Source: Bradyrhizobium sp. LTSP885
Lineage (GTDB): Bacteria > Pseudomonadota > Alphaproteobacteria > Rhizobiales > Xanthobacteraceae
Direction: 5' to 3'
Length of the DNA stretch: 64,000 nt
Assembly (NCBI RefSeq): GCF_000938305.1
Contig: NZ_JYMT01000004.1
Span: forward strand, 62,001-126,000
Shown here piece by piece: positions 44,668 through 53,737 of the stretch. Position numbers and translations under genes: made by a program. How positions within the stretch are numbered: the first letter of the stretch is position 1; the number at the start of each line of letters is the position of its first letter. The notes under the pieces were generated by a model that was not told the origin of the DNA, did not search any database, and saw only the letters and a program-made list of their open reading frames with translations.

Positions 44668-45353
44668 GACCGATGATCTCCCTTCGCCGAGGTCTGCGGT
44701 CGCACTGCGCCCAGCGCCTTGAGGCGGGCCTCGAACGCCGACGACAGATGCCGCCACATCCGCTGTTGCGCGGCATCGGGGTCTTGCGCCTCGACGGAAG
44801 CGTAGATCTCGAGATGCTCGTTGACCGCCTGCCGGGTCCGCTCAGTGCTGTATTGCCGCATCTTCTGCAGCGCGAGGCCGCTCTGGGCGCGCAGATTGTC
44901 ATAGGCCTGCACCAGCCGGTCGTTGCCGGTGGCGCGGAACAGTTCGTCGTGGAAGGTCCAGCCGATCTGCTGCGCCTCCTCGACGTCGATCGCCGCGCGC
45001 GATCGGACACGGCGCAAGTCCTTCGCACAGCGCTCAAGGCCTTCGGTCGGGCCGCGCGTCGCGGCGAGATAGGCCGCCATGCCCTCGAGCGCGAGGCGCA
45101 GCTCGTGGATCTCGCGCAGATCATCGAACGACAATTGCCGCACGAAGGTGCCGCGCATCGGATGGATCGTGAGCAGGCCGTCCCTCGCGAGCGCACTCAA
45201 GGCCTCGCGGACCGGCGTTCGCCCAAGCGAGAGCCGATCGGAAAGGCTGCGTTCCGACAGTGGTTCGTCAGGCGCGAACTCGCCCGACATCACGAGGTCG
45301 CGAATACGCGCATAGGCCCGGTCGCGGTGAAGGGACGTCGACATATCTGACAT
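44664..45353 (-). CDS. GntR family transcriptional regulator (FadR/FCD type)
   Basis: 229 residues. N-terminal winged helix (YARIRDLVMSGEFAPDEPLSERSLSDRLSLGRTPVREALSALARDGLL) and C-terminal all-helical FCD domain with the metal-site residues (DLREIHELRLALEG ... FHDELFRATGN ... EHLEIYASVEAQD). ATGs at 45353 and 45344 are both possible; the first lies inside the operator palindrome. It leads the operon with the symporter and threonine aldolase and probably represses it in the absence of the substrate. Confidence 0.92.
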   Translation of the reverse strand: MSDMSTSLHRDRAYARIRDLVMSGEFAPDEPLSERSLSDRLSLGRTPVREALSALARDGLLTIHPMRGTFVRQLSFDDLREIHELRLALEGMAAYLAATRGPTEGLERCAKDLRRVRSRAAIDVEEAQQIGWTFHDELFRATGNDRLVQAYDNLRAQSGLALQKMRQYSTERTRQAVNEHLEIYASVEAQDPDAAQQRMWRHLSSAFEARLKALGAVRPQTSAKGDHRS

Positions 45354-45368
45354 ACCAGCAGTATGTCA
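45348..45368. promoter_or_regulatory. Operator palindrome at the gntR start
   Basis: TGACATAC-CAGCA-GTATGTCA is a perfect 8-bp inverted repeat with a 5-bp centre. A third, imperfect half site (GGTGTGTCA) follows. It overlaps the upstream start codon choice of gntR, which fits autorepression by the GntR-family product. Confidence 0.7.
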
Positions 45369-45476
45369 GTGGTGTGTCAACTCGAAATCACCGTCGTGTC
45401 CACCGTTTGGCTCCGGTTCATCTCGGCGGGCGGATAGTGCGTGCGCGGGCAACCGCGATCTCGGAAGGAGCCTTGC

Positions 45477-47393
45477 ATGCTACAGCTCAGCCGCCGGCGA
45501 GCGCTGACGCTTGCCTCGTTCGTCATGGCAAGCCCATTGCTCGGTACCGAAAGCCGCGCCGAACAGGCGCCGGTCCCAGGATCGGCCACTTTCGAGATGG
45601 CGACCTTCACCGCCACCTCAGGCGGCGACGCCGACGCGGCCTTTGCCAAGGCGCTGGCCGCGATCGCCAAGTCGGCGGCTGATGCGGGCAAGGCCGGGCC
45701 GGTTCACATCGTCCTCAACCTCGAGAAGAATGCCAGCTACCGGATCAAGCGGCCGCTCGCGTTCAAGCAGCTGCACGGCTTCGAGCTCAACGGCAACGGC
45801 GCACAGCTGATCAACACCGCGCGCAGCGGCAGCATCGCGATCTCCAGCTGCAACCGCCTCACCGTCCGCGATCTCACCATCGACTATGACCCGCTCCCGT
45901 TCACGCAAGGCACGATCGCAGCCTTTGACAAGCAAGCGCTCGAGATCACGGTGAAGGTCGATCCCGGCTTTCCCGACGATGCGGCCCTGCTCGCCTCGAT
46001 CACCGGTGGTTTCTTCAAGGTGATGGATCGCGGCAACCGGGCGCTGAAGACCGGCGCCAGGGACTCCTTGTCACCGAGCCGCGTCACGCGTATCAGCGAC
46101 GGCCTGATCAAGGTGCACCTCGCGTGGAGCGCGAACGATCGCTTCCCGAGCCAGTTGCCGATCGCGGTCGGCGACGCGGTCACGATCGCAAATGGCGGTG
46201 CGCACGCGATCGCGGTGGACGGTAGCGTGGCGACGAGCCTGATCGACGTGAAGCTGCTGGCGTCACCGGGCATGGGCATCATCGAGAACGGCGGTGAAGG
46301 CTCGATGATGCTGCAGAAGGTCTCGGTCGTTCCGGGACCCCGGCCGAAGGGCGCTGCGACCGACCGCCTGATCTCCACCAATTCGGACGGATCGCACCTC
46401 ACCGCGGTCGCACATGGCCCGACCCTGGAGGATTGTAGTTTCGCCAACACCTCCGACGATGCCATCAACGTCCACGGCTTCTATTATTACGTGGTGGCGA
46501 AGACGGCGCCGCAGCGCTTTCTGCTCAGCCCGAAATGGGACATCGGGCTTGCGGCCGCTGACGACATCGAGAGCTGCGATCACGCCACCTTTCGCTCGCT
46601 CGGACGCAGCAAGGTCGAGCAACTGACAAAACGCCACGCGCCCGAACTGAAGACGAAGATCGCCCAGATCTGGAAGAACAAGAGCCCGACCACCCAGCCG
46701 GACCTGATCTATGACGTGGTGCTGCAGCACGACCTGCCGCTGAAAACCGGCGATGCGATCACCTCGCTGACGCATATTGGGTCCGGCGCCACCGTGCTGC
46801 GTTGCAGCTTCCATGCCTGCGGCCGCGTGCTGATGAAGGCGCCGAACGCCATCGTCGAGAACTGTCAGTTCACGTTCTCGACCGGGGTCGCGTTGCAGGC
46901 GGGAAGCGACATCGGCTTCTGGTCGGAGTCCGGGTTTGCCGACAACCTCGCGTTCCGCAACAACCGCTTCAGCCATTGCGTCAACGGCGCCAATGAAATG
47001 ACCGCAGGTAGCGGCACGCTCGGCGCCATCTATGTCGGCATGGTCGCACCTGATGGTGTCAAGGGATTTCCGGACAATTTTCAGAACCGGCGTGTCATCA
47101 TCGAGGACAACCACATCGACGACTCCTTCATCTATGCGATCTTCGTCAGCAACGCCGATGGCGTGAAGATCGCCGGCAACCAGATCGGCCAGACTTTTGT
47201 CCGCGGCAACACATTCGGGGCCGGCTCCCTGTACGGCATCAAGCCCGACAGCGCGGTCTTCGTCGGTCGAAGCAGGAACGTCGAGATCAGCAACAACGTC
47301 GCCGCGCGCGGCCGGATCGCAACCACCGTCGTCGCGATCGACACCACCTGCGACAAGCTCACGGTGCATCTGGCCAACAACCGGCTGGCGTGA
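45477..47393 (+). CDS. Tat-exported right-handed beta-helix protein, GH110-like
   Basis: 638 residues. Starts with a twin-arginine-type signal (LSRRRALTLASFVMAS) and has a GGAAGGAG ribosome site before the ATG at 45477. The body shows repeated beta-helix coils (GFELNGNGAQLIN, CNRLTVRDLTIDY, NVEISNNVAARG). The segment CSFANTSDDAINVHGFYYYVV is like the conserved region of family GH110 alpha-1,3-galactosidases. It may act on extracellular polysaccharide; the substrate is not established. Divergent from gntR. Confidence 0.78.
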   Translation: MLQLSRRRALTLASFVMASPLLGTESRAEQAPVPGSATFEMATFTATSGGDADAAFAKALAAIAKSAADAGKAGPVHIVLNLEKNASYRIKRPLAFKQLHGFELNGNGAQLINTARSGSIAISSCNRLTVRDLTIDYDPLPFTQGTIAAFDKQALEITVKVDPGFPDDAALLASITGGFFKVMDRGNRALKTGARDSLSPSRVTRISDGLIKVHLAWSANDRFPSQLPIAVGDAVTIANGGAHAIAVDGSVATSLIDVKLLASPGMGIIENGGEGSMMLQKVSVVPGPRPKGAATDRLISTNSDGSHLTAVAHGPTLEDCSFANTSDDAINVHGFYYYVVAKTAPQRFLLSPKWDIGLAAADDIESCDHATFRSLGRSKVEQLTKRHAPELKTKIAQIWKNKSPTTQPDLIYDVVLQHDLPLKTGDAITSLTHIGSGATVLRCSFHACGRVLMKAPNAIVENCQFTFSTGVALQAGSDIGFWSESGFADNLAFRNNRFSHCVNGANEMTAGSGTLGAIYVGMVAPDGVKGFPDNFQNRRVIIEDNHIDDSFIYAIFVSNADGVKIAGNQIGQTFVRGNTFGAGSLYGIKPDSAVFVGRSRNVEISNNVAARGRIATTVVAIDTTCDKLTVHLANNRLA

Positions 47394-47483
47394 GCGCACG
47401 ACGCGGACGTCCATTGACCGCCGCCTTGCCAATTCGCAAAGTCGTCGCCATGTCATGACGACACACTCCGGGAGGAGGCGGCA

Positions 47484-47897
47484 ATGGGTTTCTCGGGCGG
47501 CTGCTCGTGCGGCGCGGTGCGCTACACCATCTCTGCGGACCCGATCCGCGGCTTCCAGTGCCTGTGCCGGGACTGCCAGCGCGACACCGGCGGCGGCCAC
47601 AGTTCCGTATTCGTGTTCGCGAGCGACGCGCTCACGGTAACCGGGGAAGTGCGCGAGATCGCGCGAACCACCGACGGCGGCACGATCAAACGAAAAGGCT
47701 TCTGTCCCAATTGCGGCTCGCCGATCTACAACAAGCCGGACAAGAGCCCGGAGTTCGTCGGCATCTATGTCGGCTGCCTCGACGACGCCTCGGCTTTCAA
47801 GCCTGCCGTCGCGCTGTTCTGCTCACGCCGCCAGGCCTGGGACCATCTCGATCCCGATATCAGGAAGTTGCCGGAGTGGTATCCGGCCTCGACATAG
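47484..47897 (+). CDS. GFA family (Mss4-fold) zinc protein
   Basis: 137 residues with the family's cysteine pattern: CSCG near the N-terminus, CLCRDCQ, and CPNCGSPIY. These ligate zinc. The family was named for glutathione-dependent formaldehyde activation, but most members have no proven activity. A GGGAGGAGG ribosome site precedes the ATG. It appears to be a single gene. Confidence 0.9.
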   Translation: MGFSGGCSCGAVRYTISADPIRGFQCLCRDCQRDTGGGHSSVFVFASDALTVTGEVREIARTTDGGTIKRKGFCPNCGSPIYNKPDKSPEFVGIYVGCLDDASAFKPAVALFCSRRQAWDHLDPDIRKLPEWYPAST

Positions 47898-47924
47898 AGC
47901 CGCGCGATCGGCGCCGATCACAGA

Positions 47925-49088
47925 TCAACCCGCTCTGTCGCGCGCGCCCATCGCCCGCCAGATCGCGCGGATGATCCGGAACGAGCGCTCGTCGCCCACG
48001 AGACCCCGCTGCATCCGGTTCATCGCGTACGCAAAAGTCATTCGTGCGTCGATATCGACAAGCACGAACGAGCCGCCGCCACCGGACCAGAACAGCGTGT
48101 TGGGATTGGGCGGCTCGAGCGCCAGGATCTGAGACGGCAGGCCGAAGCCGAGGCCGAACCGCACGCCGATGCCGCGCATCACCAGATCAGGCCCGTCGAC
48201 CTGGACGTCCAGCGCACGGCGGCAGCCGGCTTCCGACATGATCCGCTTGCCGCCGGCGACACCGCGATTGGCGAGGACGGTCTGGATCGCGGCGATCGAG
48301 CGGGCATTGCCGTGACCGTTCACTGCCGGAATCTCGGCGCCGCGCCAGGCGCGGGTGCGGGTCGACGGCACGTCGGTCCGGGTGTCGCTGAAGGTGATCT
48401 TCTGGATCTCGCTCATCTCGACGCCATCAGCGGCCGATGACGGCAGGAACGCCACGAGGTCGGCGACGCGGTGGTCTTCGGATTCCGGCAGGCCGATCCA
48501 GAAGTCCGCGTTCAGGGGCGATGCGATCTGTTCGCGGAATACGGTGCCAATGGTCTTGCCGGTGATGCGGCGCACCACCTCGCCGATCAGGAAACCGAAC
48601 GTGTAGACGTGATAGCCCGACGCGGTGCCCGGCTCCCACAGCGGCGCCTGTGCCTGTAACGTCGAGGTCGCCTTGTCCCAATCGTAAAAGTCCTCGCCGC
48701 TGATTGCGGGATGCCAGCCCGACAGGCCCGACGTGTGGCTCATCAGCTGTGCCACGGTGATACGGTCCTTGCCGTTGGCGGAAAATTCCGGCCAGTAACG
48801 CGCCACGGGTGCTGCGAAATCGAGCTCGCCGCGATCGGCGAGCCATAATGCGGTCAGCGCCGTCATCGTCTTGGTGATCGAATAGACGTTGACGATGGTG
48901 TCGCGCGACCAGCGCCGCTGCCGCGCCTCGTCGGCATAGCCGCCCCAGAGATCGATGACGGTCTCGCCCTCGATCGTGGCGCAGAACGACGCACCGAGCT
49001 CCTCTCCGTCAGCGAAATTGGCCTCGAAGGCGTCGCGCGCACCTGAGAATTGGTCGTGGGCAAATCCGGCTGTCGTCACATCCCGCAT
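47925..49088 (-). CDS. Serine hydrolase, class C beta-lactamase/esterase fold
   Basis: 387 residues. SxxK motif S70-ITK73, the tyrosine region SGYHVYTFGFLIGEVVRRITGK, and a C-terminal GGG-like motif WSGGGGSF. The N-terminal GGYADEARQRRWSRDTIVNVYSITK is typical of the EstB/LACTB-like group with no signal peptide, so a cytoplasmic esterase is more likely than a beta-lactamase. The ATG at 49088 is preferred to the frame start at 49157. Confidence 0.88.
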   Translation of the reverse strand: MRDVTTAGFAHDQFSGARDAFEANFADGEELGASFCATIEGETVIDLWGGYADEARQRRWSRDTIVNVYSITKTMTALTALWLADRGELDFAAPVARYWPEFSANGKDRITVAQLMSHTSGLSGWHPAISGEDFYDWDKATSTLQAQAPLWEPGTASGYHVYTFGFLIGEVVRRITGKTIGTVFREQIASPLNADFWIGLPESEDHRVADLVAFLPSSAADGVEMSEIQKITFSDTRTDVPSTRTRAWRGAEIPAVNGHGNARSIAAIQTVLANRGVAGGKRIMSEAGCRRALDVQVDGPDLVMRGIGVRFGLGFGLPSQILALEPPNPNTLFWSGGGGSFVLVDIDARMTFAYAMNRMQRGLVGDERSFRIIRAIWRAMGARDRAG

Positions 49089-49218
49089 GGCTGTGCTCCC
49101 GTTTCTCCCTCGATCTCGAGGGAGGCGGGACATACGCGGCGAGGCAGGTACTGGCAATTCTTGAACTGAACTGTTTCGTCCCCATTTATTAGGGGAGAGA
49201 TCCCCTCCAGCGCCGACC

Positions 49219-49914
49219 TCACCCCTGCTTCTGCAACACTGTGATGTGCAGACGGCGGCGGATCTCCATGCCCTGGCGCCGGTACAGCGCGATCGCCGAC
49301 ACGTTGCTGGTGAAGACGTGCAGGAAGGGAGTTTCCTCCCGCGCCACGATCTGGCGAGAGACCGCAGACAACAGCGCCTGCGCGTAGCCGCGGCCGCGAT
49401 GCGCGGGATGCACGCAGACGGCCGTCATCTCGGTGTAGTTGCCCGGCTTCATCCGCTCACCGGTCATCGCGACCAGTTCGCCATCGACGCGAATGCCGAG
49501 GAAGGTGCCGAGTTCATGCGTCCGCGCGGCGAACGGACCGGGCTTCGTCAGCTCGATCAGCGCCATCATGGCCGGAACATCTGCAACACCGAGCGTCACG
49601 ATCTCGACGCCGGACAGCGAACTCTCGACGGGCGCGCCGATCATCTGCTCGCCGGTCTCGGCCAGCAGGACCTTGAACGCCGGCGGCGCGGTCACCGCAT
49701 CAGGCGTGAACAGCACCGCAATCTCCGCCCCTGACATCAAGGCGCCGAGCGCGGCAAAGCTCTGCGCCGACATATCGACCATGTCCGCAAATGGCGCGAT
49801 GGCGACGGGAAAGCGGCGCGCCTCAGCACCGCCCTCGGCCAGATCGCGCTGCCGTGTGGTCAGCGCGCTCCAGATCGGACGATCCAGCGGATGAGTGGAT
49901 GGGATTGCTGACAT
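49219..49914 (-). CDS. GNAT family N-acetyltransferase
   Basis: 231 residues. The acetyl-CoA loop reads TAVCVHPAHRGRGYAQALLSAVSRQI (the Q/RxxGxG/A motif) and the C-terminal strand-helix FLHVFTSNVSAIALYRRQGMEIRRRL completes the fold. The N-terminal half is a second, degenerate GNAT-like region, as in FR47-type proteins. Substrate unknown. Confidence 0.88.
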   Translation of the reverse strand: MSAIPSTHPLDRPIWSALTTRQRDLAEGGAEARRFPVAIAPFADMVDMSAQSFAALGALMSGAEIAVLFTPDAVTAPPAFKVLLAETGEQMIGAPVESSLSGVEIVTLGVADVPAMMALIELTKPGPFAARTHELGTFLGIRVDGELVAMTGERMKPGNYTEMTAVCVHPAHRGRGYAQALLSAVSRQIVAREETPFLHVFTSNVSAIALYRRQGMEIRRRLHITVLQKQG

Positions 49915-49990
49915 GCTGCTCTTAGCTCCCGTTTTGCCTGGAGCAGAGCAGCAACTGCCTGTGAAATCCAGCCCTCGCGCTGCACCGAAT

Positions 49991-50638
49991 TCACGCCACC
50001 TTCAGGCACAGCTCCGTGCCGCCCTTGAGCGGCAGCGTGATCGAGAGAAAGCCGTTTCTTGGATCGCGCACGAACTCCAAAAAGTCCGGCTCGGCATTGT
50101 CGTTCATGACATAGCCGCCGATCCGCAGCTGCGGGGCAACGATCTCGATCACCTGGCGTGCCAGCGTGGGCCCGCTATCACCAGGCCAGCCGTCGATCAG
50201 GATGAAATCCACGGGGCCACCGAGATCGCGCAGCGTCTGGCGCGCATCGCCCTCGCGGATCTCGGCATAATCGGCAAGCCCGGCATCGGAAAGGTTACGC
50301 CGGGCGGTTGCGACCTTGGCCGGCACGATCTCCGAGCCGATCACCGTGCCGCCGCCATTGTCGCGCACCGCGGCGGCGAAATAGAGCGTCGACATCCCGA
50401 TCGAGGTCGCGAACTCGGCGACGCGTTTCGCACCGATGCCACGGCACAACAGATAGATCAGTTCGCCCTGCTCGGGGTCGATCGAGAAGCCCTGCTCGGC
50501 ATAGGCATGCGGATCGCGGCTGCCTGAACCGCCGCGCGGGCCGCCGCCGGCAGGCCTGCTGCGCGCGGCCTGCAACCGATCGATGACGGCGGTGACGCGT
50601 GGATCGGCAATCGCACTGTGCGGTTGTTCGTCGGACAT
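49991..50638 (-). CDS. SAM-dependent O-methyltransferase-like protein
   Basis: 215 residues. Motif I VAEFATSIGMSTLYFAAAVRD corresponds to the usual VLExGTxxGxST of class I O-methyltransferases (COMT/CCoAOMT type), with motif II as GTVIGSEI and the VDFILIDGWPGD strand. The start at 50638 begins shortly before a Gly/Arg-rich linker. It lies downstream of the PadR gene, 27 bp away, and may be co-transcribed with it. Confidence 0.86.
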   Translation of the reverse strand: MSDEQPHSAIADPRVTAVIDRLQAARSRPAGGGPRGGSGSRDPHAYAEQGFSIDPEQGELIYLLCRGIGAKRVAEFATSIGMSTLYFAAAVRDNGGGTVIGSEIVPAKVATARRNLSDAGLADYAEIREGDARQTLRDLGGPVDFILIDGWPGDSGPTLARQVIEIVAPQLRIGGYVMNDNAEPDFLEFVRDPRNGFLSITLPLKGGTELCLKVA

Positions 50639-50664
50639 GCCATGTCTCCTTCGGTGCGACTGCG

Positions 50665-51282
50665 TCACTGCTGCAGGATCTCGGCAGCCGCGCGCTCCAG
50701 GATCTTTGCGATCCGCCGCGCCTCGGCGGCGTCGGCGCCGTGCTTGGCGCGCAGCGCGCGCTTCAGCGCGTGGCGGGCGCGGTGCAGATCGTCGGACGGG
50801 TCGCCATCGAGATCGCCGGCGCCGGCAAAGGCGTCGCGTACCTCGTCCATGCGGCGGCCGATCCGCGACAGCGCCTCGAGGATGGTGTCCGCCGTGGCGC
50901 GGTTCTCGGCGAGATGCGCCTTGCCCTGCTCGGTGATGCTGTAGAGTTTTCGCGCGGCATCCTGGGTGATGCTGGTGTGGCCGATCTCCTCCAGGAATGT
51001 CAGCGCCGGATAGATCACGCCCGGGCTCGGGCTGTAGAAGCCGTCCGAGCGCTCCTCGATCAATTTGATCAGCTCATAGCCGTGCGCCGGACGTTCGCCG
51101 AGCAGCGCCAGGATCACGAGCTGCAGGTCCTGCGACGAGAGCCGCCGCGATCCCGGAAAGTCGCGGCCTCCGCCCCGCCCGAAAAAGCCGTGCCCGCCGC
51201 GGCCAAAGCGATGCCCGCCGCCGTGCCGGCCCATGGCGAAAATTCCAAACCGGAAGCCGTCGTTGTCTCGATCTCTAAACAT
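50665..51282 (-). CDS. PadR family transcriptional regulator
   Basis: 205 residues: a Gly/Arg/His-rich N-terminal extension (GRHGGGHRFGRGGHGFFGRGGGR), then the PadR winged helix (LVILALLGERPAHGYELIKLIEERSDGFYSPSPGVIYPALTFLEEIG) and an antiparallel helical C-terminus. The ATG at 51282 has a GAGGTG site seven bases upstream; the ATG at 51297 has none. The glycine-rich lead is common in rhizobial PadR proteins. An inverted repeat lies at 51303-51316. Confidence 0.9.
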   Translation of the reverse strand: MFRDRDNDGFRFGIFAMGRHGGGHRFGRGGHGFFGRGGGRDFPGSRRLSSQDLQLVILALLGERPAHGYELIKLIEERSDGFYSPSPGVIYPALTFLEEIGHTSITQDAARKLYSITEQGKAHLAENRATADTILEALSRIGRRMDEVRDAFAGAGDLDGDPSDDLHRARHALKRALRAKHGADAAEARRIAKILERAAAEILQQ

Positions 51283-51302
51283 GGTCACCTCGTTCATAAA
51301 AC

Positions 51303-51316
51303 ATATCTTACGATAT
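51303..51316. promoter_or_regulatory. Inverted repeat upstream of padR
   Basis: ATATC-TTAC-GATAT, set in A/T-rich sequence 20 bp before the PadR start and facing the divergent YjbR gene. PadR proteins bind A/T-rich dyads of this kind near their own promoters. Confidence 0.45.
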
Positions 51317-51473
51317 ATTTTGAGATGGCAATCCTGCCAACCCACGTTTTCGTGAATGCCCGCCCGCCGACCGCGATCGGCCGGACCGGCAGGCGATCAC
51401 CCTCACATCAGACTTGTCGGCATTCGCGCACCCGGCCTATGGCTTGGGCGCCCTCTTCCATCCCTGCGATGTC

Positions 51474-51827
51474 ATGCGCCCCAAGACCTTCGAAGCTCAT
51501 TGTCTGCGGCTCCCCGCCGCCACCAAAGTGGTGCAGTGGGAAGGCACCTCCGTGTTCAAGGTTGGCGGCAAGATGTTCGCGCTATCAGGCGGCTTCATCG
51601 AGCGGTCCGGCGGCTTCATGTTCAAGACCTCGAACATGGCCTATCAGCTCCTGATCGAGCAGGGTTTCGCGCGACCGGCGCCGTACCTCGCGCGCGCCAA
51701 ATGGGTGCAGCTGACCGGCAACGGCGCCCTGCCCGACGCCGAACTCAAGGCCTATCTCAAGCAGGCGCACGCCCTCATCGCGGCCAAGCTGACGCGGAAG
51801 TCGCGCAAGGCGCTGGGTCTCGACTGA
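51474..51827 (+). CDS. MmcQ/YjbR family DNA-binding-fold protein
   Basis: 117 residues with the typical opening TFEAHCLRLPAATKVVQWEGTSVFKVGGKMFALSG and a later APYLARAKWVQL ... ELKAYLKQAHALIAAKL. The family has a CyaY-like fold and no settled function. The ATG at 51474 matches the family start; the open frame begins with a TTG at 51414. Divergent from padR. Confidence 0.85.
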   Translation: MRPKTFEAHCLRLPAATKVVQWEGTSVFKVGGKMFALSGGFIERSGGFMFKTSNMAYQLLIEQGFARPAPYLARAKWVQLTGNGALPDAELKAYLKQAHALIAAKLTRKSRKALGLD

Positions 51828-51842
51828 TCGAGTGCGGAGCAC

Positions 51843-52415
51843 TCAGCTGCCCAGCGGCTTGTCGGAATCGCCCGGCAGCAATTTCGGGAACAGCTCCGTG
51901 AAGGCGAACTTGTCGTCGCCCTTGGCGCGATCGAAGCGCAGCACGACGTCGAAGCGGCTGCCTTCCCACTTGGCGGGCGGACTGCCCTTGCTGACCGGTA
52001 TCAGTGGAAGGATGTCGGAGATGATTGCCTTGTGCTCCCAGCACACCAGGGCAACACCTGTCAGCGTCAGCAGCTCGGTCACCAGAGCCTGCTCGGCGCC
52101 CTTGCCGAAACCTTCGTTGGGCGTGAGCTTGAGGCGCGCAGCGAGCACCGAGATGGTCTCGGCAGGCCGGCGGCTCGGCCCCTGATTGGGAAAATTGTTG
52201 GCGCCGGGCGTTGCGGCATAGATCACGTCTGGCTTGGCATAGTCACCTCCGGTGAGCTTGGTTCCGAACAACGCCGTCCACGCACCGGCGCGCTGCCAGC
52301 CGCGAAGCACCAGCGACTCGGTATCGGATACTTCATTCGGCATAAGCCCCTGTCCCGGCCACTCGTCGCCGGGTTTCTCGGCGTGACGAATGATGAAAAG
52401 CGTGAGCGCGTCCAT
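51843..52415 (-). CDS. Histidine phosphatase superfamily-like protein
   Basis: 190 residues. The first strand carries LFIIRHAEKPGDEW, the RHAE/RHG catalytic motif of the superfamily, and VALVCWEHKAIISDIL provides the second histidine region. The middle SESLVLRGWQRAGAW-like segment fits the fold. The ATG at 52415 begins just before the catalytic strand. The target, a phosphoprotein or small phosphate ester, is unknown. Confidence 0.8.
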   Translation of the reverse strand: MDALTLFIIRHAEKPGDEWPGQGLMPNEVSDTESLVLRGWQRAGAWTALFGTKLTGGDYAKPDVIYAATPGANNFPNQGPSRRPAETISVLAARLKLTPNEGFGKGAEQALVTELLTLTGVALVCWEHKAIISDILPLIPVSKGSPPAKWEGSRFDVVLRFDRAKGDDKFAFTELFPKLLPGDSDKPLGS

Positions 52416-52566
52416 GTCGACCTCGCGGAAAAAACGTCGGTGCTTGGAAATATCGGAAGCGGCTCCGATCCTATCCAACGCGATCGGTCCATACAATCAA
52501 AACAATGTGTATGTGATATGATCTACCTAAAGATGTTTCGTCAATTCGACCGGCGCCGCGCCAGAG

Positions 52567-53532
52567 TCACAATGTCCGGAAGCTGGCGCGATATTGCGCG
52601 GGCGACACGCCGAGGCGTTCGGTGAAGACGATGCGCATGCGGTCCGCCGAGCCGAAGCCACAATCGAAGGCCACCGCCTTCAGCGGCCGGTCAGAGCCCT
52701 CGAGCAACCGCCGCGCGGCATCGACCCGCGCACGCTCGACGAATTCGTGCGGCGTGATTCCGGTCGCCTGCGCAAACGCGCGGCCGAAACTGCGCACGCT
52801 CATGCCGACCGCCTCCGCCAGCGATTGCAGCGTGTGGCGCTCGCCGACGTGCGCCATGACATGCGCCTGGGCGCGGGCAATCGGCGAGCCCTCATCAACC
52901 GGCGCCGTGAGATAGGGACTGAACTGGGACTGACCGCCCTGCCGCTGCGCCACCACGACCAGCCGCTTTGCGACCGCGACCGCAACCTGCGGGCCGTGCC
53001 GTTCTCCGACCAAAGCGAGCCCGAGATCGATGCCGGCCGTCACGCCGGCCGACGTCATCAGCCGCCCGTCTCTGATATAAATGCGGTCGAACATCACCTC
53101 GGCGGCCGGAAAGCGCGCGGCAAGATGCTCCGCGTTCTGCCAGTGCGTCGTCACCTTGCGGCCGTCGAGCAGCCCGGCATGGCCGAGCGCGAACGCGCCG
53201 GTGCAGATCGAGCCGTACAGCCCGGCGCGCTCCGAGGCCGATCGCAGCCAATGCATCATGTCCGGATCCGGCGCCGCATCCGGCAAGGCCGGACCGCCCG
53301 CAACCAGCACGATGTCGAACACCTCCTGCGCCTCGTCAAAGCTGAGATCAGCTGAAATCTTCATGCCGTTCGAGGCCCGCAGCGGCGCACAGGTCGCGGC
53401 GACAAGAACCGTCTCGTAGCCATCGCCTGCGGCCACGAAGCCGTTGGTCTCGGCAAACACGTCCACGGGACCTGCGACATCCAGCGCCTGCACCCCATCG
53501 TGGATCGCGATCGCCACCCTTTGAATGGGCAT
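52567..53532 (-). CDS. GlxA-type regulator (DJ-1/PfpI domain plus AraC HTH)
   Basis: 321 residues. The N-terminal DJ-1/PfpI-like domain has the nucleophile elbow YGSICTGAFALGHAGLLDGRKVTTHW with C110; the C-terminal AraC domain has LQSLAEAVGMSVRSFGRAFAQATG and RPLKAVAFDCGFGSADRMRIVFTERLGVSPAQYR. The ATG at 53532 has a GGAGAGGA ribosome site. Divergent from the HD hydrolase gene, which is the natural target. Confidence 0.92.
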   Translation of the reverse strand: MPIQRVAIAIHDGVQALDVAGPVDVFAETNGFVAAGDGYETVLVAATCAPLRASNGMKISADLSFDEAQEVFDIVLVAGGPALPDAAPDPDMMHWLRSASERAGLYGSICTGAFALGHAGLLDGRKVTTHWQNAEHLAARFPAAEVMFDRIYIRDGRLMTSAGVTAGIDLGLALVGERHGPQVAVAVAKRLVVVAQRQGGQSQFSPYLTAPVDEGSPIARAQAHVMAHVGERHTLQSLAEAVGMSVRSFGRAFAQATGITPHEFVERARVDAARRLLEGSDRPLKAVAFDCGFGSADRMRIVFTERLGVSPAQYRASFRTL

Positions 53533-53737
53533 GTCCTCTCCTTCCGCGCTGGCGCAAAACGACGTGTCGTTGGCCCGATCCGGCGGCGCGCGTTCGTTGC
53601 GACTGATAGCCGAAACAGGCGACAACGACGGTCCGGATCGCGCCGTCGAACGATCCGAACACAGACCGCAACGATGACCGCCCCGCGCGTGCTCTCGCGC
53701 CACGGCAGCGTCTTGCCACATCAAGGAGCATCTTGAA

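Noticed and set aside
47448..47466. Near-palindrome GTCGCCATGTCATGACGAC before the GFA gene
   Set aside because: It has mismatches, there is no neighbouring regulator, and such short imperfect dyads are common in GC-rich DNA.
49191..49206. AGGGGA-GAGA-TCCCCT hairpin after the GNAT gene
   Set aside because: The stem is only 6 bp and no T-run follows on the minus strand, so a terminator call is too weak.
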